Positions 8,868 through 16,632 of a stretch of DNA of 60,794 bases are shown here, one piece after another. The notes beneath the pieces were generated by a model. That model was not told where the DNA came from and ran no database searches. It worked only from the letters and a program-made list of their open reading frames with translations. The position numbers and the translations under genes are program-made. Location: contig NZ_MTAW01000166.1 in NCBI RefSeq assembly GCF_002154725.1, positions 1-60,794 on the forward strand, read 5' to 3'. The DNA is from Nostoc sp. 106C. Lineage in GTDB: Bacteria; Cyanobacteriota; Cyanobacteriia; Cyanobacteriales; Nostocaceae. The number at the start of each line of letters is the position of its first letter. Position 1 is the first letter of the stretch.

Positions 8868-9953
8868 ATGCGAATTGCTCAGATAGCCCCACTATGGGAA
8901 AGAGTGCCCCCTCCAGGTTATGGAGGTATAGAGTTAGTAGTGGGGTTGCTGACCGATGAACTGGTGCGACGTGGACATGAAGTTACACTATTTGCATCGG
9001 GAGATTCTATCAGTTTGGCAGAGCTAGAATCAGTTCACCCCCGTGCCCTCAGACTTGATCCTAATATCAAAGAGTATGGCATCTACGAGATGTTGCAATT
9101 GGGTTTAGTTTACGAGCAGGCAGAAAAGTTTGATATTATTCATTCCCATATGGGTTGTGCAGCACTGCCCTATGCGAATCTTGTAAAAACCCCCACAGTT
9201 CATACCTTGCACGGTATTTTTACCCCTGATAACGAAAAGATGTTTCAATTTGCTAAACATCAACCTTATATCAGTATTTCTAATTCCCAACGGGAAGCAA
9301 GATTAGGACTGAACTATGTAGGAACTGCATATAACGGGATTGATGTTAGCAGTTATAAATTTCATGCCCAGCCAAACGATCCGCCTTACCTAGCATTTTT
9401 AGGCCGGATATCTCCAGAGAAAGGAACACATATAGCGATAGCTGTTGCCAAACAAGCTGGTTGGCATTTAAAAATCGCCGGGAAGGTAGATGTCGTTGAT
9501 GTAGAATATTACGAAAAAGAAGTCAAACCGCTAATTGACGGCAAACAAATTGAGTACTTGGGTGAAGCAGGCCATGCTCAAAAAAATGCCCTCATGGGAG
9601 GTGCGGTAGCAACTTTATTCCCCATCACTTGGCGAGAACCATTTGGGTTAGTCATGGTTGAATCAATGGCCGCAGGTACGCCAGTGATTGCAATGAAACT
9701 TGGATCTACAGTCGAAGTAATTGACCACGGAAAAACAGGCTTCCTCTGCGAAAATACTGAAGACTTTGTCAGTGCCATTAACAAGGTAACAGAGTTAGAC
9801 CGCCACGCTTGTCGGCAGCATGTTGAAAATCGCTTTAGCCTTCAGAAGATGACTGACAGTTACGAAGAAGTTTATCGACAAGTTCTGCAAAAGCGATTTG
9901 CTCAAAATGGCCGTTCCCGTAGTTTAGCTGGTTTAAGCAAGAGCAGCATTTAG
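8868..9953 (+). CDS. Glycosyltransferase family 4 protein
   Basis: This GT-B fold glycosyltransferase of family 4 has about 361 residues. The N-terminal acceptor domain starts MRIAQIAPLWERVPPPGYGG, with the glycine-rich GGIE loop typical of the family. The C-terminal nucleotide-sugar domain has AFLGRISPEKGTHIAI and the E-x7-E signature EPFGLVMVESMAAGTPVIA. It should transfer a sugar from an activated donor to a cell-envelope or small-molecule acceptor; neither substrate can be told. A GTG at 8865 is in frame, but the ATG at 8868 has the better spacing (6 bases) from the aggagg at 8856-8861. The gene is monocistronic, with its own terminator overlapping the stop codon. Confidence 0.92.
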   Translation: MRIAQIAPLWERVPPPGYGGIELVVGLLTDELVRRGHEVTLFASGDSISLAELESVHPRALRLDPNIKEYGIYEMLQLGLVYEQAEKFDIIHSHMGCAALPYANLVKTPTVHTLHGIFTPDNEKMFQFAKHQPYISISNSQREARLGLNYVGTAYNGIDVSSYKFHAQPNDPPYLAFLGRISPEKGTHIAIAVAKQAGWHLKIAGKVDVVDVEYYEKEVKPLIDGKQIEYLGEAGHAQKNALMGGAVATLFPITWREPFGLVMVESMAAGTPVIAMKLGSTVEVIDHGKTGFLCENTEDFVSAINKVTELDRHACRQHVENRFSLQKMTDSYEEVYRQVLQKRFAQNGRSRSLAGLSKSSI

Positions 9954-9978
9954 GTGAATCTTTCTGGTTCACCTTTTT
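9952..9978 (+). terminator. Terminator overlapping the glycosyltransferase stop
   Basis: The arms aggtgaa (9952-9958) and ttcacct (9968-9974) form a 7-bp stem with a 9-base loop and run into five T residues. The stem uses the last two bases of the TAG stop codon. Confidence 0.75.
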
Positions 9979-10127
9979 ATTGTCTGTAGCTATTACGTAA
10001 GCTAGAGAGCAATTAGCTTCCTACCTAATTAAATATCCCCCTAACTAATCAACACAGATATTCAGTTATCTGTGTTTTTATTTTTGGACGCTGTTAGTCT
10101 CCCAAAGGGTAGAGATTTTCTCTACAG

Positions 10128-10313
10128 TAGACTTCTTGCAAAAATCCGAATAAGAACAAAAAAACCACAGATGTAGACACGTAGACGCGAAGCGGCTTCT
10201 CGAAGAGTAGTGGCTTCCCGTAGGGTACACAGATAAACACCAATATTTATCTGTGTTCATCTGCGTTTATCTGTGGTTCGATATTCAAAAAATCGACTTA
10301 TGCAAGAGGTCTA
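10128..10313. mobile_element. MITE-like element with imperfect terminal inverted repeats and a nested repeat
   Basis: The left end tagacttcttgcaaaaatcc (10128-10147) and the right end, read on the other strand, tagacctcttgcataagtcg match at 16 of the first 19 bases. The ends begin and finish with TA, which could be a TA target duplication. Just inside are the inverted arms aaccacag (from 10163) and ctgtggtt (to 10278), plus several octamers of the type atctgtg/cacagat. A separate GC-rich repeat (about 10180-10227) that recurs elsewhere in the window is nested inside. There is no open frame, so the element would need a transposase supplied in trans. Fragments of the same family lie at 15434, 22536, 24888 and 50331. 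Confidence 0.7.
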
Positions 10314-10391
10314 ATCAGCGTCAAGCTTTTTTGTCTTCAATCTTTTGCCATATTTGCAAGACACATACCACAAATATGGTTAATATAGTTT

Positions 10392-10440
10392 AAAAATGTT
10401 GAATCTACTGAATTTAACATTTTTCTGAACTAATTAGTTC
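10392..10440. promoter_or_regulatory. Two adjacent inverted repeats upstream of the DUF1565/SPOR gene
   Basis: Perfect 9-bp arms aaaaatgtt (10392-10400) and aacattttt (10416-10424) are followed directly by a 14-bp perfect palindrome, gaactaattagttc (10427-10440). A further pair, ccatatttg (10348-10356) and caaatatgg (10371-10379), lies just upstream. They sit about 260 bases before the DUF1565 start and could be operators or RNA hairpins. No regulator can be named. Confidence 0.35.
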
Positions 10441-10698
10441 TTTGAACGCAACAGTTAGCATCTGCCATCAGAGCTATATTTTTCGGCTCTTTGAGGATTT
10501 ACCAGGTCTGAGCCATTAAAGACGGGTGTGATCTACCAGGGTTTAAGAATACTTCATATTTCAGTTCGTAAAACCAGTCTTTTAACTCATGACTGTGTAT
10601 TCCCAATAGGCAATCCGTCAGATGTTGAGTAACATAATCGACATAGTATTACTTCAGAGTATAAAAATTTATTCTATTTTCACAGGAGTGCTGTCAAG

Positions 10699-12819
10699 GT
10701 GATTTCCCCTATTGTGTTTCCTAGAAATCGTAGGTCTGATATTCTCCCAGCAACGGTAGTTGCTAAAGGCGATCGCCCATATTCTGAGCGAGAATTCGGA
10801 CTAAATACAGTTATACGTGCTTCAGTATTATCTCTGAGCGTTGGTATAAGTTTAGCTACTTTTGCTTTACTGGGGATAAGCTTTGGCAGCGCTATTGCGC
10901 AAGTGCCGCCTGTGGGTGAAAAACAACTTTCTCAGGTTAATGTGCTGTTTGTCAATCCTGCTATTGGGGAAGACAAAGAAGGTAATGGTGGTGAACGCAC
11001 TCCCTTGAAAACCATTACCCAAGCGTTACAAAAAGCTACTCCCAATAGCGTGATTACGCTGGCGACCGGAACTTACAGTGCCGAAACAGGAGAGGTATTT
11101 CCCTTAATCCTCAGACAAGGAATTTCTATTCAAGGGGACGCTGGCAATCAAGGTAAGGGGATTACGATTCAAGGAGGTGGTGAATACCTCAGTCGTAGTT
11201 ACGGTGGTCAAAACGTCACAATTGTCGGGGCAAACCAAGCAGGTTTAACTGGGGTAACAGTAACAAATCCCAACCCTCGCGGTTATGGTTTGTTCATTGA
11301 ATCGAGTAATCCAGTAGTTTCGCAAAACACATTTACTGGCAATACCCAAGATGGGGTGTTTGTTACTGGCAATGCCACACCAACCATTAGCCAGAATAAC
11401 TTTTATCGTAATGGAGCCAATGGGATCACGATCGCTGGTAATTCCCAAGCCCAAGTTCGAGAAAATCTCTTTCAAGAAACTGGCTATGGCATTAATATTG
11501 CGCAAAATGCTGCTCCCACAATTTCAAACAATCAAATTCAAAACAACAGATCTGGGATTATCGTACAAGCTAGCGCCCACCCAGTTTTGCGAAATAACAT
11601 CATCGAGGGTAGTAAAGAAGATGGTATGGTAGCGATCGCCCAAGCAATGCCAGATTTGGGTAATGATTCCGAACCAGGTGGTAATCAATTTCGCAATAAT
11701 GCTCGCTACGATATTAACGCCAGTGCTGCTAAACAAGTAATTGCTGCTGTTGGTAACAGTCTTATTAACAATCGCATCGCTGGTAAGGTAGATATTAGAG
11801 TTCCAACAACGGTTATAGCTCGGAATGCGCAATCGGCGGCTGGTGGGCCTCAAGACGTACCTACAAATGGTGAAATCATCTTCTCAGCCCCGGAACTTTC
11901 TGAAGCTCCCAACAGGCTAAACGTACCTGCCGACAACAGCAATCCTCGTAATAATCTGACAATTGGCAAATTGAATCCCCAACTATTACCACTGCTACCA
12001 GCCAATGCATCGCGTGTTGTTCCCAAATTCGATCCACCACCATCTACCCCTACACTCAACTCTCCAGTTCCCGGCTTTCCTGTTCCCAGCAGCTTGGTAG
12101 GTAAAGACACACCACTAAATCCTCCAGCTCCCCCAACGGCAAGTATGCCTCCTGTACCTGGTAATTCACCTGATACACCACAGTTAAATTACGTACAGGT
12201 GAATACCAATGCAATTGAGTTTGCCCCACCTCAGCCTCCGAGCAATTCTGTAGTCAAACCACACGCTACAAGAGGTAGAGGTAAGAAGCAGCCATCACAA
12301 AAGCGACAAGCAGCTCCTCCTGTAGGTAACTCAAATCTTTTGCCCGTTCCTAATTCCAATATCCCAATGGGCAATACTCGAAATATGCGAAAAGTACCAG
12401 TACCAGAAGGTTATCCCAGTGGGAATGATGGTGGTTCATTGCCAAATAATGTAGCTCCGATGGGTGCCGGTTCACTGCCCTATCGTGGTACAACTCCAAT
12501 GAATCCCGACTCATTACCCCCCGGTGCAGTTCCGATGGGTAACAGTCCATTGCCCCCTGGTGCGGTTCCGATGAGTAGCAATCCACCACAATATGGTGCT
12601 ATCAGCCCGATGGGTGTACGTTACCGCGTATTAGTAGAAGTAGCTACCGAAAGGGATCAAGAGTTAGTCCGATACCTTGCCCCTGGTGCTTTTTCTACAG
12701 TCTCCCAGGGTCGAAGCTTCATGCAAGTGGGAGTATTTAGCAATCGCTCTAATGCTGAAGGCATGATGAACACGCTCAATAGCAACGGTTTAAGAGCGAT
12801 CGTTGAAGTGTTAAATTGA
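10699..12819 (+). CDS. DUF1565 right-handed beta-helix protein with C-terminal SPOR domain
   Basis: The 706-residue protein has a hydrophobic segment at about residues 40-68 ending in SAIAQ, an unusually late signal peptide or anchor. A DUF1565/parallel beta-helix domain follows (about 78-360), full of repeats such as NPVVSQNTFTGN and TISQNNFYRN. Next come a Pro/Asn-rich linker (about 385-620) and a C-terminal SPOR domain (RSFMQVGVFSNRSNAEGMMN). SPOR domains bind peptidoglycan stripped of stem peptides, so the protein probably faces the cell wall. The start used is GTG at 10699, about 10 bases after aggag (10684-10688). Its beta-helix is homologous to that of the SLH protein at 19446-21536. 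Confidence 0.85.
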   Translation: MISPIVFPRNRRSDILPATVVAKGDRPYSEREFGLNTVIRASVLSLSVGISLATFALLGISFGSAIAQVPPVGEKQLSQVNVLFVNPAIGEDKEGNGGERTPLKTITQALQKATPNSVITLATGTYSAETGEVFPLILRQGISIQGDAGNQGKGITIQGGGEYLSRSYGGQNVTIVGANQAGLTGVTVTNPNPRGYGLFIESSNPVVSQNTFTGNTQDGVFVTGNATPTISQNNFYRNGANGITIAGNSQAQVRENLFQETGYGINIAQNAAPTISNNQIQNNRSGIIVQASAHPVLRNNIIEGSKEDGMVAIAQAMPDLGNDSEPGGNQFRNNARYDINASAAKQVIAAVGNSLINNRIAGKVDIRVPTTVIARNAQSAAGGPQDVPTNGEIIFSAPELSEAPNRLNVPADNSNPRNNLTIGKLNPQLLPLLPANASRVVPKFDPPPSTPTLNSPVPGFPVPSSLVGKDTPLNPPAPPTASMPPVPGNSPDTPQLNYVQVNTNAIEFAPPQPPSNSVVKPHATRGRGKKQPSQKRQAAPPVGNSNLLPVPNSNIPMGNTRNMRKVPVPEGYPSGNDGGSLPNNVAPMGAGSLPYRGTTPMNPDSLPPGAVPMGNSPLPPGAVPMSSNPPQYGAISPMGVRYRVLVEVATERDQELVRYLAPGAFSTVSQGRSFMQVGVFSNRSNAEGMMNTLNSNGLRAIVEVLN

Positions 12820-12873
12820 TTAAAAGGGAACAGGGAACGGGCAACAGGGAACAGATGCCCTTACCCTGTTCAA

Positions 12874-13797
12874 TTACTGAAGCAACCGCTTTTCCATGCC
12901 GAGATTGCCCTGTAAGCCGCCAGTGTGGATCAATAGTAGGCGATCGCCTCGATGAAAGAATCCCTGCTTCATTAAATCCATCACTCCATAAAACATTTTG
13001 GCGGTGTAGACATAATCTAAAGGGATGCCGTGTTCTTGGGTGAATTGCTGGCTAAACATTAATAGTTCTTCGTTCACCTTGGCATAACCACCCATGTGAT
13101 AATCACATATCAGTTCCCAGGATGCGATTGCCTTATCAACAATTGATAAACCAGAGGCGAGGTAATTCTTTAGCCAACTATCTATTTCCGGCGCGAGGAA
13201 TCCCCCATCTTTGAGAACAGGAAAGCCGATGGCGCACTGCCCTTTTTGCAGCGACAGTATAATTCCAGCTAAGGTAGTACCTGTACCACAAGCCACGCAT
13301 ACAGTATCAAATGCTGCCGTGTTTACTATTTCCATGCAGCCACGCACACCGTTGAGATTGCTGCCACCTTCAGGAATGATAAACACCTCACCGAAGCGCT
13401 GCTGTAATTCTGCTTGTAATGCTGTGGTTTGTCGCTGTCGGTATTTCTGGCGGTCGAGGTAGTAAAGCTGCATCCCTTGCTGCATGGCATAACTTAGCGT
13501 CGGGTTCAGTGGCAATCTCTCCTCTCCCCGAATCATGCCAATAGTGCGGAAGCCGAAAAGATTTCCGGCTGCGGCGGTGGCAAAGATATGGTTAGAATAA
13601 GCACCACCAAAGGTCAACAACGTTGTGCAATTTTTCTGTTTAGCCTCCAAGAGGTTGTACTTCAGCTTGAACCACTTATTGCCATTAACCCACGGATGCA
13701 TACAATCGAGGCGGAGTACAGATAAATCAACTCCAGCTCGTTGAGCAATTGCGCTATAGATAGGTTGTATCGTAGGAGGCAAAAAAGTTGAAGACAT
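12874..13797 (-). CDS. PLP-dependent ACC deaminase / D-cysteine desulfhydrase family protein
   Basis: This 307-residue fold-type II PLP enzyme belongs to the 1-aminocyclopropane-1-carboxylate deaminase/D-cysteine desulfhydrase group. The PLP lysine is expected in VNGNKWFKLKYNL (Lys41). GGAYSNH (from about residue 64) and the phosphate-binding loop CGTGTTLAG are visible. Family members release ammonia from ACC, or sulfide and pyruvate from D-cysteine; sequence alone does not separate them. The substrate-site region VYTAKMFYGVMDLM and LLLIHTGG near the C-terminus are typical of the family. The gene is monocistronic and convergent with the DUF1565 gene; their ends are about 54 bases apart. Confidence 0.85.
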   Translation of the reverse strand: MSSTFLPPTIQPIYSAIAQRAGVDLSVLRLDCMHPWVNGNKWFKLKYNLLEAKQKNCTTLLTFGGAYSNHIFATAAAGNLFGFRTIGMIRGEERLPLNPTLSYAMQQGMQLYYLDRQKYRQRQTTALQAELQQRFGEVFIIPEGGSNLNGVRGCMEIVNTAAFDTVCVACGTGTTLAGIILSLQKGQCAIGFPVLKDGGFLAPEIDSWLKNYLASGLSIVDKAIASWELICDYHMGGYAKVNEELLMFSQQFTQEHGIPLDYVYTAKMFYGVMDLMKQGFFHRGDRLLLIHTGGLQGNLGMEKRLLQ

Positions 13798-13843
13798 TCA
13801 CAACTGAGAAATGGGGATGCAATGATTGTGATGAGTCAACAGC

Positions 13844-13873
13844 GCGTAGGCGTAGCTCATCGTAGATATCGCC
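13844..13873. repeat. Short interspersed repeat (gcgtagg...cgtagatatcgcc type)
   Basis: This GC-rich stretch in an otherwise AT-rich spacer belongs to the cgtag-rich short repeats scattered in Nostocales genomes. Related sequence is nested in the element at 10128-10313 and inside the GNAT pseudogene. It contains no gene. Confidence 0.5.
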
Positions 13874-13987
13874 AAATTTGTGGGTATTAATTTAGCTTGA
13901 ACAGCATGACAGTAAAAGTCAACCCTTGCTTAATCCCTAGCTAAGAAATAGGCTGAGGACATAGAAAATTTCTAAATTTACTTGGTT

Positions 13988-14548
13988 ATGGCTAAAGTTT
14001 TTGACTGTATCACTGAGGAACTACAAGAATTTATTGCTGCCCAACACCTTTTTTTTGTAGGTAGCGCACCTTTGAGTCCTACAGGTCACGTTAACCTTTC
14101 TCCCAAAGGAATGGAGAGTTTTCGCGTGCTTTCTTCCAACCGCGTAGGCTACTTAGATCTAACAGGTAGTGGTAACGAAACTTCAGCTCACCTGCAAGAA
14201 AATGGGCGAATTACGTTTCTATTTTGTGCTTTTCAAGAACCTGCCCGCATTTTACGGCTCTACGGTCAAGGATACACGATTTTGCCAGGTACTCCAGATT
14301 GGAAAGCTGTTGACTCTCTTTTTCCTTCCTTGCCTGGATCTCGCCAAATTATCATAGCTGATATTGAACGGGTACAAACTTCATGTGGCTTTGGTGTACC
14401 ACTCTATGAATATCAAGGACAGCGCCAGACTTTAGTAAATTGGGCAACTAAAAAAGGCGAAGAGGGAGTTAGAGAATATCAACAGCAAAAAAATCTTGTC
14501 AGTATTGATGGTTTACCAACTCCACTGAGCAATTTACCTGGGGATTGA
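13988..14548 (+). CDS. Pyridoxamine 5'-phosphate oxidase-like flavin-binding family protein
   Basis: This protein of about 186 residues has a split-barrel, FMN-binding PPOX-like fold, starting MAKVFDCITEELQEFIAAQHLFFVGSA with HVNLSPKG and a core strand RITFLFCAFQEPARILRLYG. Such proteins bind FMN, F420 or heme and act as small-molecule oxidoreductases; true PdxH activity is unlikely because the PLP-binding C-terminal motif is not evident. A TTG six bases upstream (13982) is in frame, but the ATG at 13988 gives the usual N-terminus. The gene is followed with little spacing by the heptad-repeat frame. Confidence 0.8.
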   Translation: MAKVFDCITEELQEFIAAQHLFFVGSAPLSPTGHVNLSPKGMESFRVLSSNRVGYLDLTGSGNETSAHLQENGRITFLFCAFQEPARILRLYGQGYTILPGTPDWKAVDSLFPSLPGSRQIIIADIERVQTSCGFGVPLYEYQGQRQTLVNWATKKGEEGVREYQQQKNLVSIDGLPTPLSNLPGD

Positions 14549-14565
14549 GAAAGAATCAGGGGAAT

Positions 14566-14772
14566 ATGGAGGGGCAAGAGAGACAAAGGGGAGATTTCGT
14601 TACTAACATCGAGGCGTTCATCAATAACATTGCGACGTTCATCAATAACATCGCGGCGTTCATCAATAACATCGCGGCGTTTATCAATAACATCGTGGCG
14701 TTCATCAATAACATCGCGATGTTTTTAAATAAATTAGGAAAAACTTATATTTACAACAGACCATGCAGTTAG
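14566..14772 (+). CDS. Possible small heptad-repeat protein on a 21-bp minisatellite
   Basis: A 68-codon frame from ATG 14566 reads through six tandem 21-base units (14605-14730), giving heptads of the form NIAAFIN. Regular Ile/Phe spacing would suit an amphipathic helix or short coiled coil. A TTG at 14545, overlapping the PPOX-like stop, would extend it by seven residues. No domain is recognised and the Shine-Dalgarno is weak (ggggaat). It may be an uncoded minisatellite kept open simply because the period is 21. I rate it as a possible gene only. Confidence 0.35.
   Translation: MEGQERQRGDFVTNIEAFINNIATFINNIAAFINNIAAFINNIVAFINNIAMFLNKLGKTYIYNRPCS
14605..14730. repeat. 21-bp minisatellite, six units
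   Basis: The units start at 14605, 14626, 14647, 14668, 14689 and 14710, with consensus aacatcgcggcgttcatcaa plus t. The first five differ by one to four bases each and the last is more diverged (ttttta). The unit sequence is unrelated to the 21-bp array at 5161-5352 but the period is the same. Confidence 0.9.
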
Positions 14773-14896
14773 AATATTTTGTCTTGAAGAGATAGGTAGG
14801 TCAAATAAAGGGAAATGGCTGTGAATATCGATTTTTTTATTCTTAAATATTTCTCGTAGCAGCCTGAATAGATACCTGTTTTCAAAATATTGACAT

Positions 14897-15465
14897 ATGA
14901 ATTATTCAATTCGTCCACTGACGCAGAAAGATGAGCCTTTCCTCTGGCAAATGCTATATGAAGCGGCGCACATGACCGAAGAAGGGAATCTGACGGTACA
15001 GGATGCGATGAATCATCCTGAATTAGCTAGATATGTTAATAACTGGGGAACTAAGGATGATATGGGCTTCCTTGCTAGCCAGGTAAGTAGTAATCAGCCA
15101 GTAGGTGCTGCATGGCTGAGGTTACTGACAGGCGAAAATTGTGGGTACGGTTATGTTGATAGCCAAACGCCTGAACTTGCGATGTCTGACGACAAGCCGC
15201 TTCGCGTCTACGCTATTCTCCCCGAATATAGAAATCAATAGGTACACAGTTACTCACTCACTTGTTGTCAGCAGCGAAAGCTTATTATCCTTTTGTATCA
15301 CTGAGCATTAGAAGCTCAAATCCGGCTTTACGTTTATATCAACGATTGGGTTGGGAAGTTGTTGATGGTAGTGAGACAATCAACCGAGTTGGTGGTATTT
15401 CTTTCAAGATGAAATTTGATTTAATGAGAATTCAACCACAGATAAACACCGATAAACACAGATGA
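14897..15465 (+). pseudogene. Frameshifted GNAT N-acetyltransferase
   Basis: The first frame (14897-15241) encodes a GNAT N-terminus (MNYSIRPLTQKDEPFLWQML) up to LPEYRNQ, then stops. The next frame resumes at once with IGTQLLTHLLSAAKAYYPF and ends with the GNAT C-terminus (SSNPALRLYQRLGWEVV). An intact protein would read RNQGIGTQLL, so about four bases are missing near 15238. A second oddity is a 27-base in-frame segment (15185-15211, residues SDDKPLRVY) that splits the usual ELA-x-AILPEYR strand. Nineteen of its bases match a repeat at 10180-10198 on the opposite strand. The tail runs into an interspersed repeat. The gene is probably inactive, unless the frameshift is a sequencing error. Confidence 0.85.
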
Positions 15466-15466
15466 A
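15434..15466. repeat. Fragment of the aaccacagataaacac repeat
   Basis: Sequence beginning aaccacagataaacaccgat matches the inner left part of the element family represented at 10128-10313 and 50331. It supplies the last codons and the TGA of the GNAT pseudogene's second frame. Confidence 0.65.
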
Positions 15467-15505
15467 TAATTTGTCTGTTTTCTGTCTCTAAAAGTGATTT
15501 AGGAA

Positions 15506-16174
15506 TCAAATCGGATTGCTATACAACTCGTATTGAGAAAGAACTTCTGTCTCATTTTTAGCTGCTTGTATCCAGTCTTGGATTGCAGGAAGTTCTAAAA
15601 TTGTCTCCACATATTTTCTAGAAATACTATCTAATTGCACATCGTAAGTGACAAACCGCAATACCACAGGGGCAAACATGGCATCAGCAATTGTAAACTT
15701 GCCAAATAACATATCGCCCTCTGCTGCAAATTTTTGACGGAATTCTTGCCAAATGTTTGTAATGCGGTCAATATCTTTTTGCACTTCAAGTGTTAGACCT
15801 TTCCCAGGTAATTTAGCTCGGCAATTCATGGGCATATTCTGCCGGAGATTTTGAAATCCTGAGTGCATTTCTGCACTAATAGAACGAGCTAATGCCCTGG
15901 CAATTTTATCTTTTGGCCACCAATGCGGATGGGGGAATTCTTCAGCTAAGTATTCGCAAATCGCTAAAGAATCCCAGATGGTTTGATGATTGTGTAACAG
16001 CACTGGTACTTTTGCTGAAGGCGAATATTGCCGAAGTTTTGATGTTGTTTCTGGAGTGTAAAGAGGAATGCGAATTTCATCAAATTGCACCCCAAATTGC
16101 TTCAAAGCTAGCCAAGGACGTAATGACCAAGATGAATAATTTTTATTACCAATTACTAAGGTAAGTTGTGTCAT
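15506..16174 (-). CDS. Glutathione S-transferase family protein
   Basis: This 222-residue soluble protein has a thioredoxin-like N-terminal domain (TLVIGNKNYSSWSLRPWLAL) and the glutathione-binding loop SAKVPVLLH followed by WDSLAICEYLAEEFP. An all-helical C-terminal domain follows (about 95-220) with FGKFTIADAMFAPVV. The catalytic residue is probably a Ser in NYSSWS. It would conjugate or reduce with glutathione; the substrate is unknown. The upstream 90-residue gene ends only 8 bases before this start, so the two are likely co-transcribed. A divergent LysR gene lies on the other side of the shared promoter region. Confidence 0.88.
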   Translation of the reverse strand: MTQLTLVIGNKNYSSWSLRPWLALKQFGVQFDEIRIPLYTPETTSKLRQYSPSAKVPVLLHNHQTIWDSLAICEYLAEEFPHPHWWPKDKIARALARSISAEMHSGFQNLRQNMPMNCRAKLPGKGLTLEVQKDIDRITNIWQEFRQKFAAEGDMLFGKFTIADAMFAPVVLRFVTYDVQLDSISRKYVETILELPAIQDWIQAAKNETEVLSQYELYSNPI

Positions 16175-16182
16175 GTTGATTT

Positions 16183-16455
16183 TTAGTGTCTGTAAAGCTG
16201 CTCAATCCACATAGATACATCAACTTCCGAACCGGAAGAGAAGGACTTTCCTGTTACAGGATCGTAAGCTTGCCAATAGATATTACCGTGGCGATCAACC
16301 TTTTGTATAACTTGTAATTCGTCAGGTGCTAGTAGTGTTTGAATCGCTTTTTGCCAAAAAACATGCAATGCTTGGTAGACAGATGTGAAGATATTTCTGG
16401 TTCTAGAAGTTATTTCTATCTCTTCGGGTTGCAGACATCTAATTTCATTTCTCAT
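16183..16455 (-). CDS. Small conserved-looking protein of unknown function
   Basis: The gene encodes 90 residues with no signal peptide or membrane helix. The C-terminal half (NIYWQAYDPVTGKSFSSGSE, then WIEQLYRH) resembles small cyanobacterial proteins of unknown function with a WxxYDPxTG motif. It is the first gene of a probable two-gene unit with the GST, 8 bases apart. A palindrome with LysR-type geometry lies 83 bases upstream, so this unit may be the LysR protein's target. The function is not known. Confidence 0.7.
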   Translation of the reverse strand: MRNEIRCLQPEEIEITSRTRNIFTSVYQALHVFWQKAIQTLLAPDELQVIQKVDRHGNIYWQAYDPVTGKSFSSGSEVDVSMWIEQLYRH

Positions 16456-16537
16456 AGCATTATTCCCGATAGATGCTCATTACATACGAACTGTAACAAC
16501 CCCTAAGTTATTAATCAAAACATGGCTTGTATAGTTT

Positions 16538-16556
16538 CTATAAATGGCATTTATAG
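16538..16556. promoter_or_regulatory. Candidate LysR-type operator between divergent genes
   Basis: A perfect inverted repeat, ctataaatg-g-catttatag, contains the T-N11-A core (T16541 to A16553) typical of LysR-family binding sites. It lies between the divergent GST unit and the lysR-type gene, 77 bases before the lysR ATG, where such regulators usually control both themselves and the divergent neighbour. Confidence 0.6.
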
Positions 16557-16632
16557 ATATAAAAAACACGAATACAATCTTTTTGAGACAATTAAATCAG
16601 GAATTTTCTCACTTCTATCTGATTAATTGACC

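Noticed and set aside
11245-12589. Several open frames antisense to or out of frame with the DUF1565/SPOR gene
   Set aside because: They are shadows caused by repeated codons in the beta-helix and Pro-rich linker, with no family resemblance.
5161-14730. The two 21-bp arrays considered as CRISPR arrays
   Set aside because: There are no unique spacers between units; they are head-to-tail repeats with no spacer DNA and no cas genes nearby.
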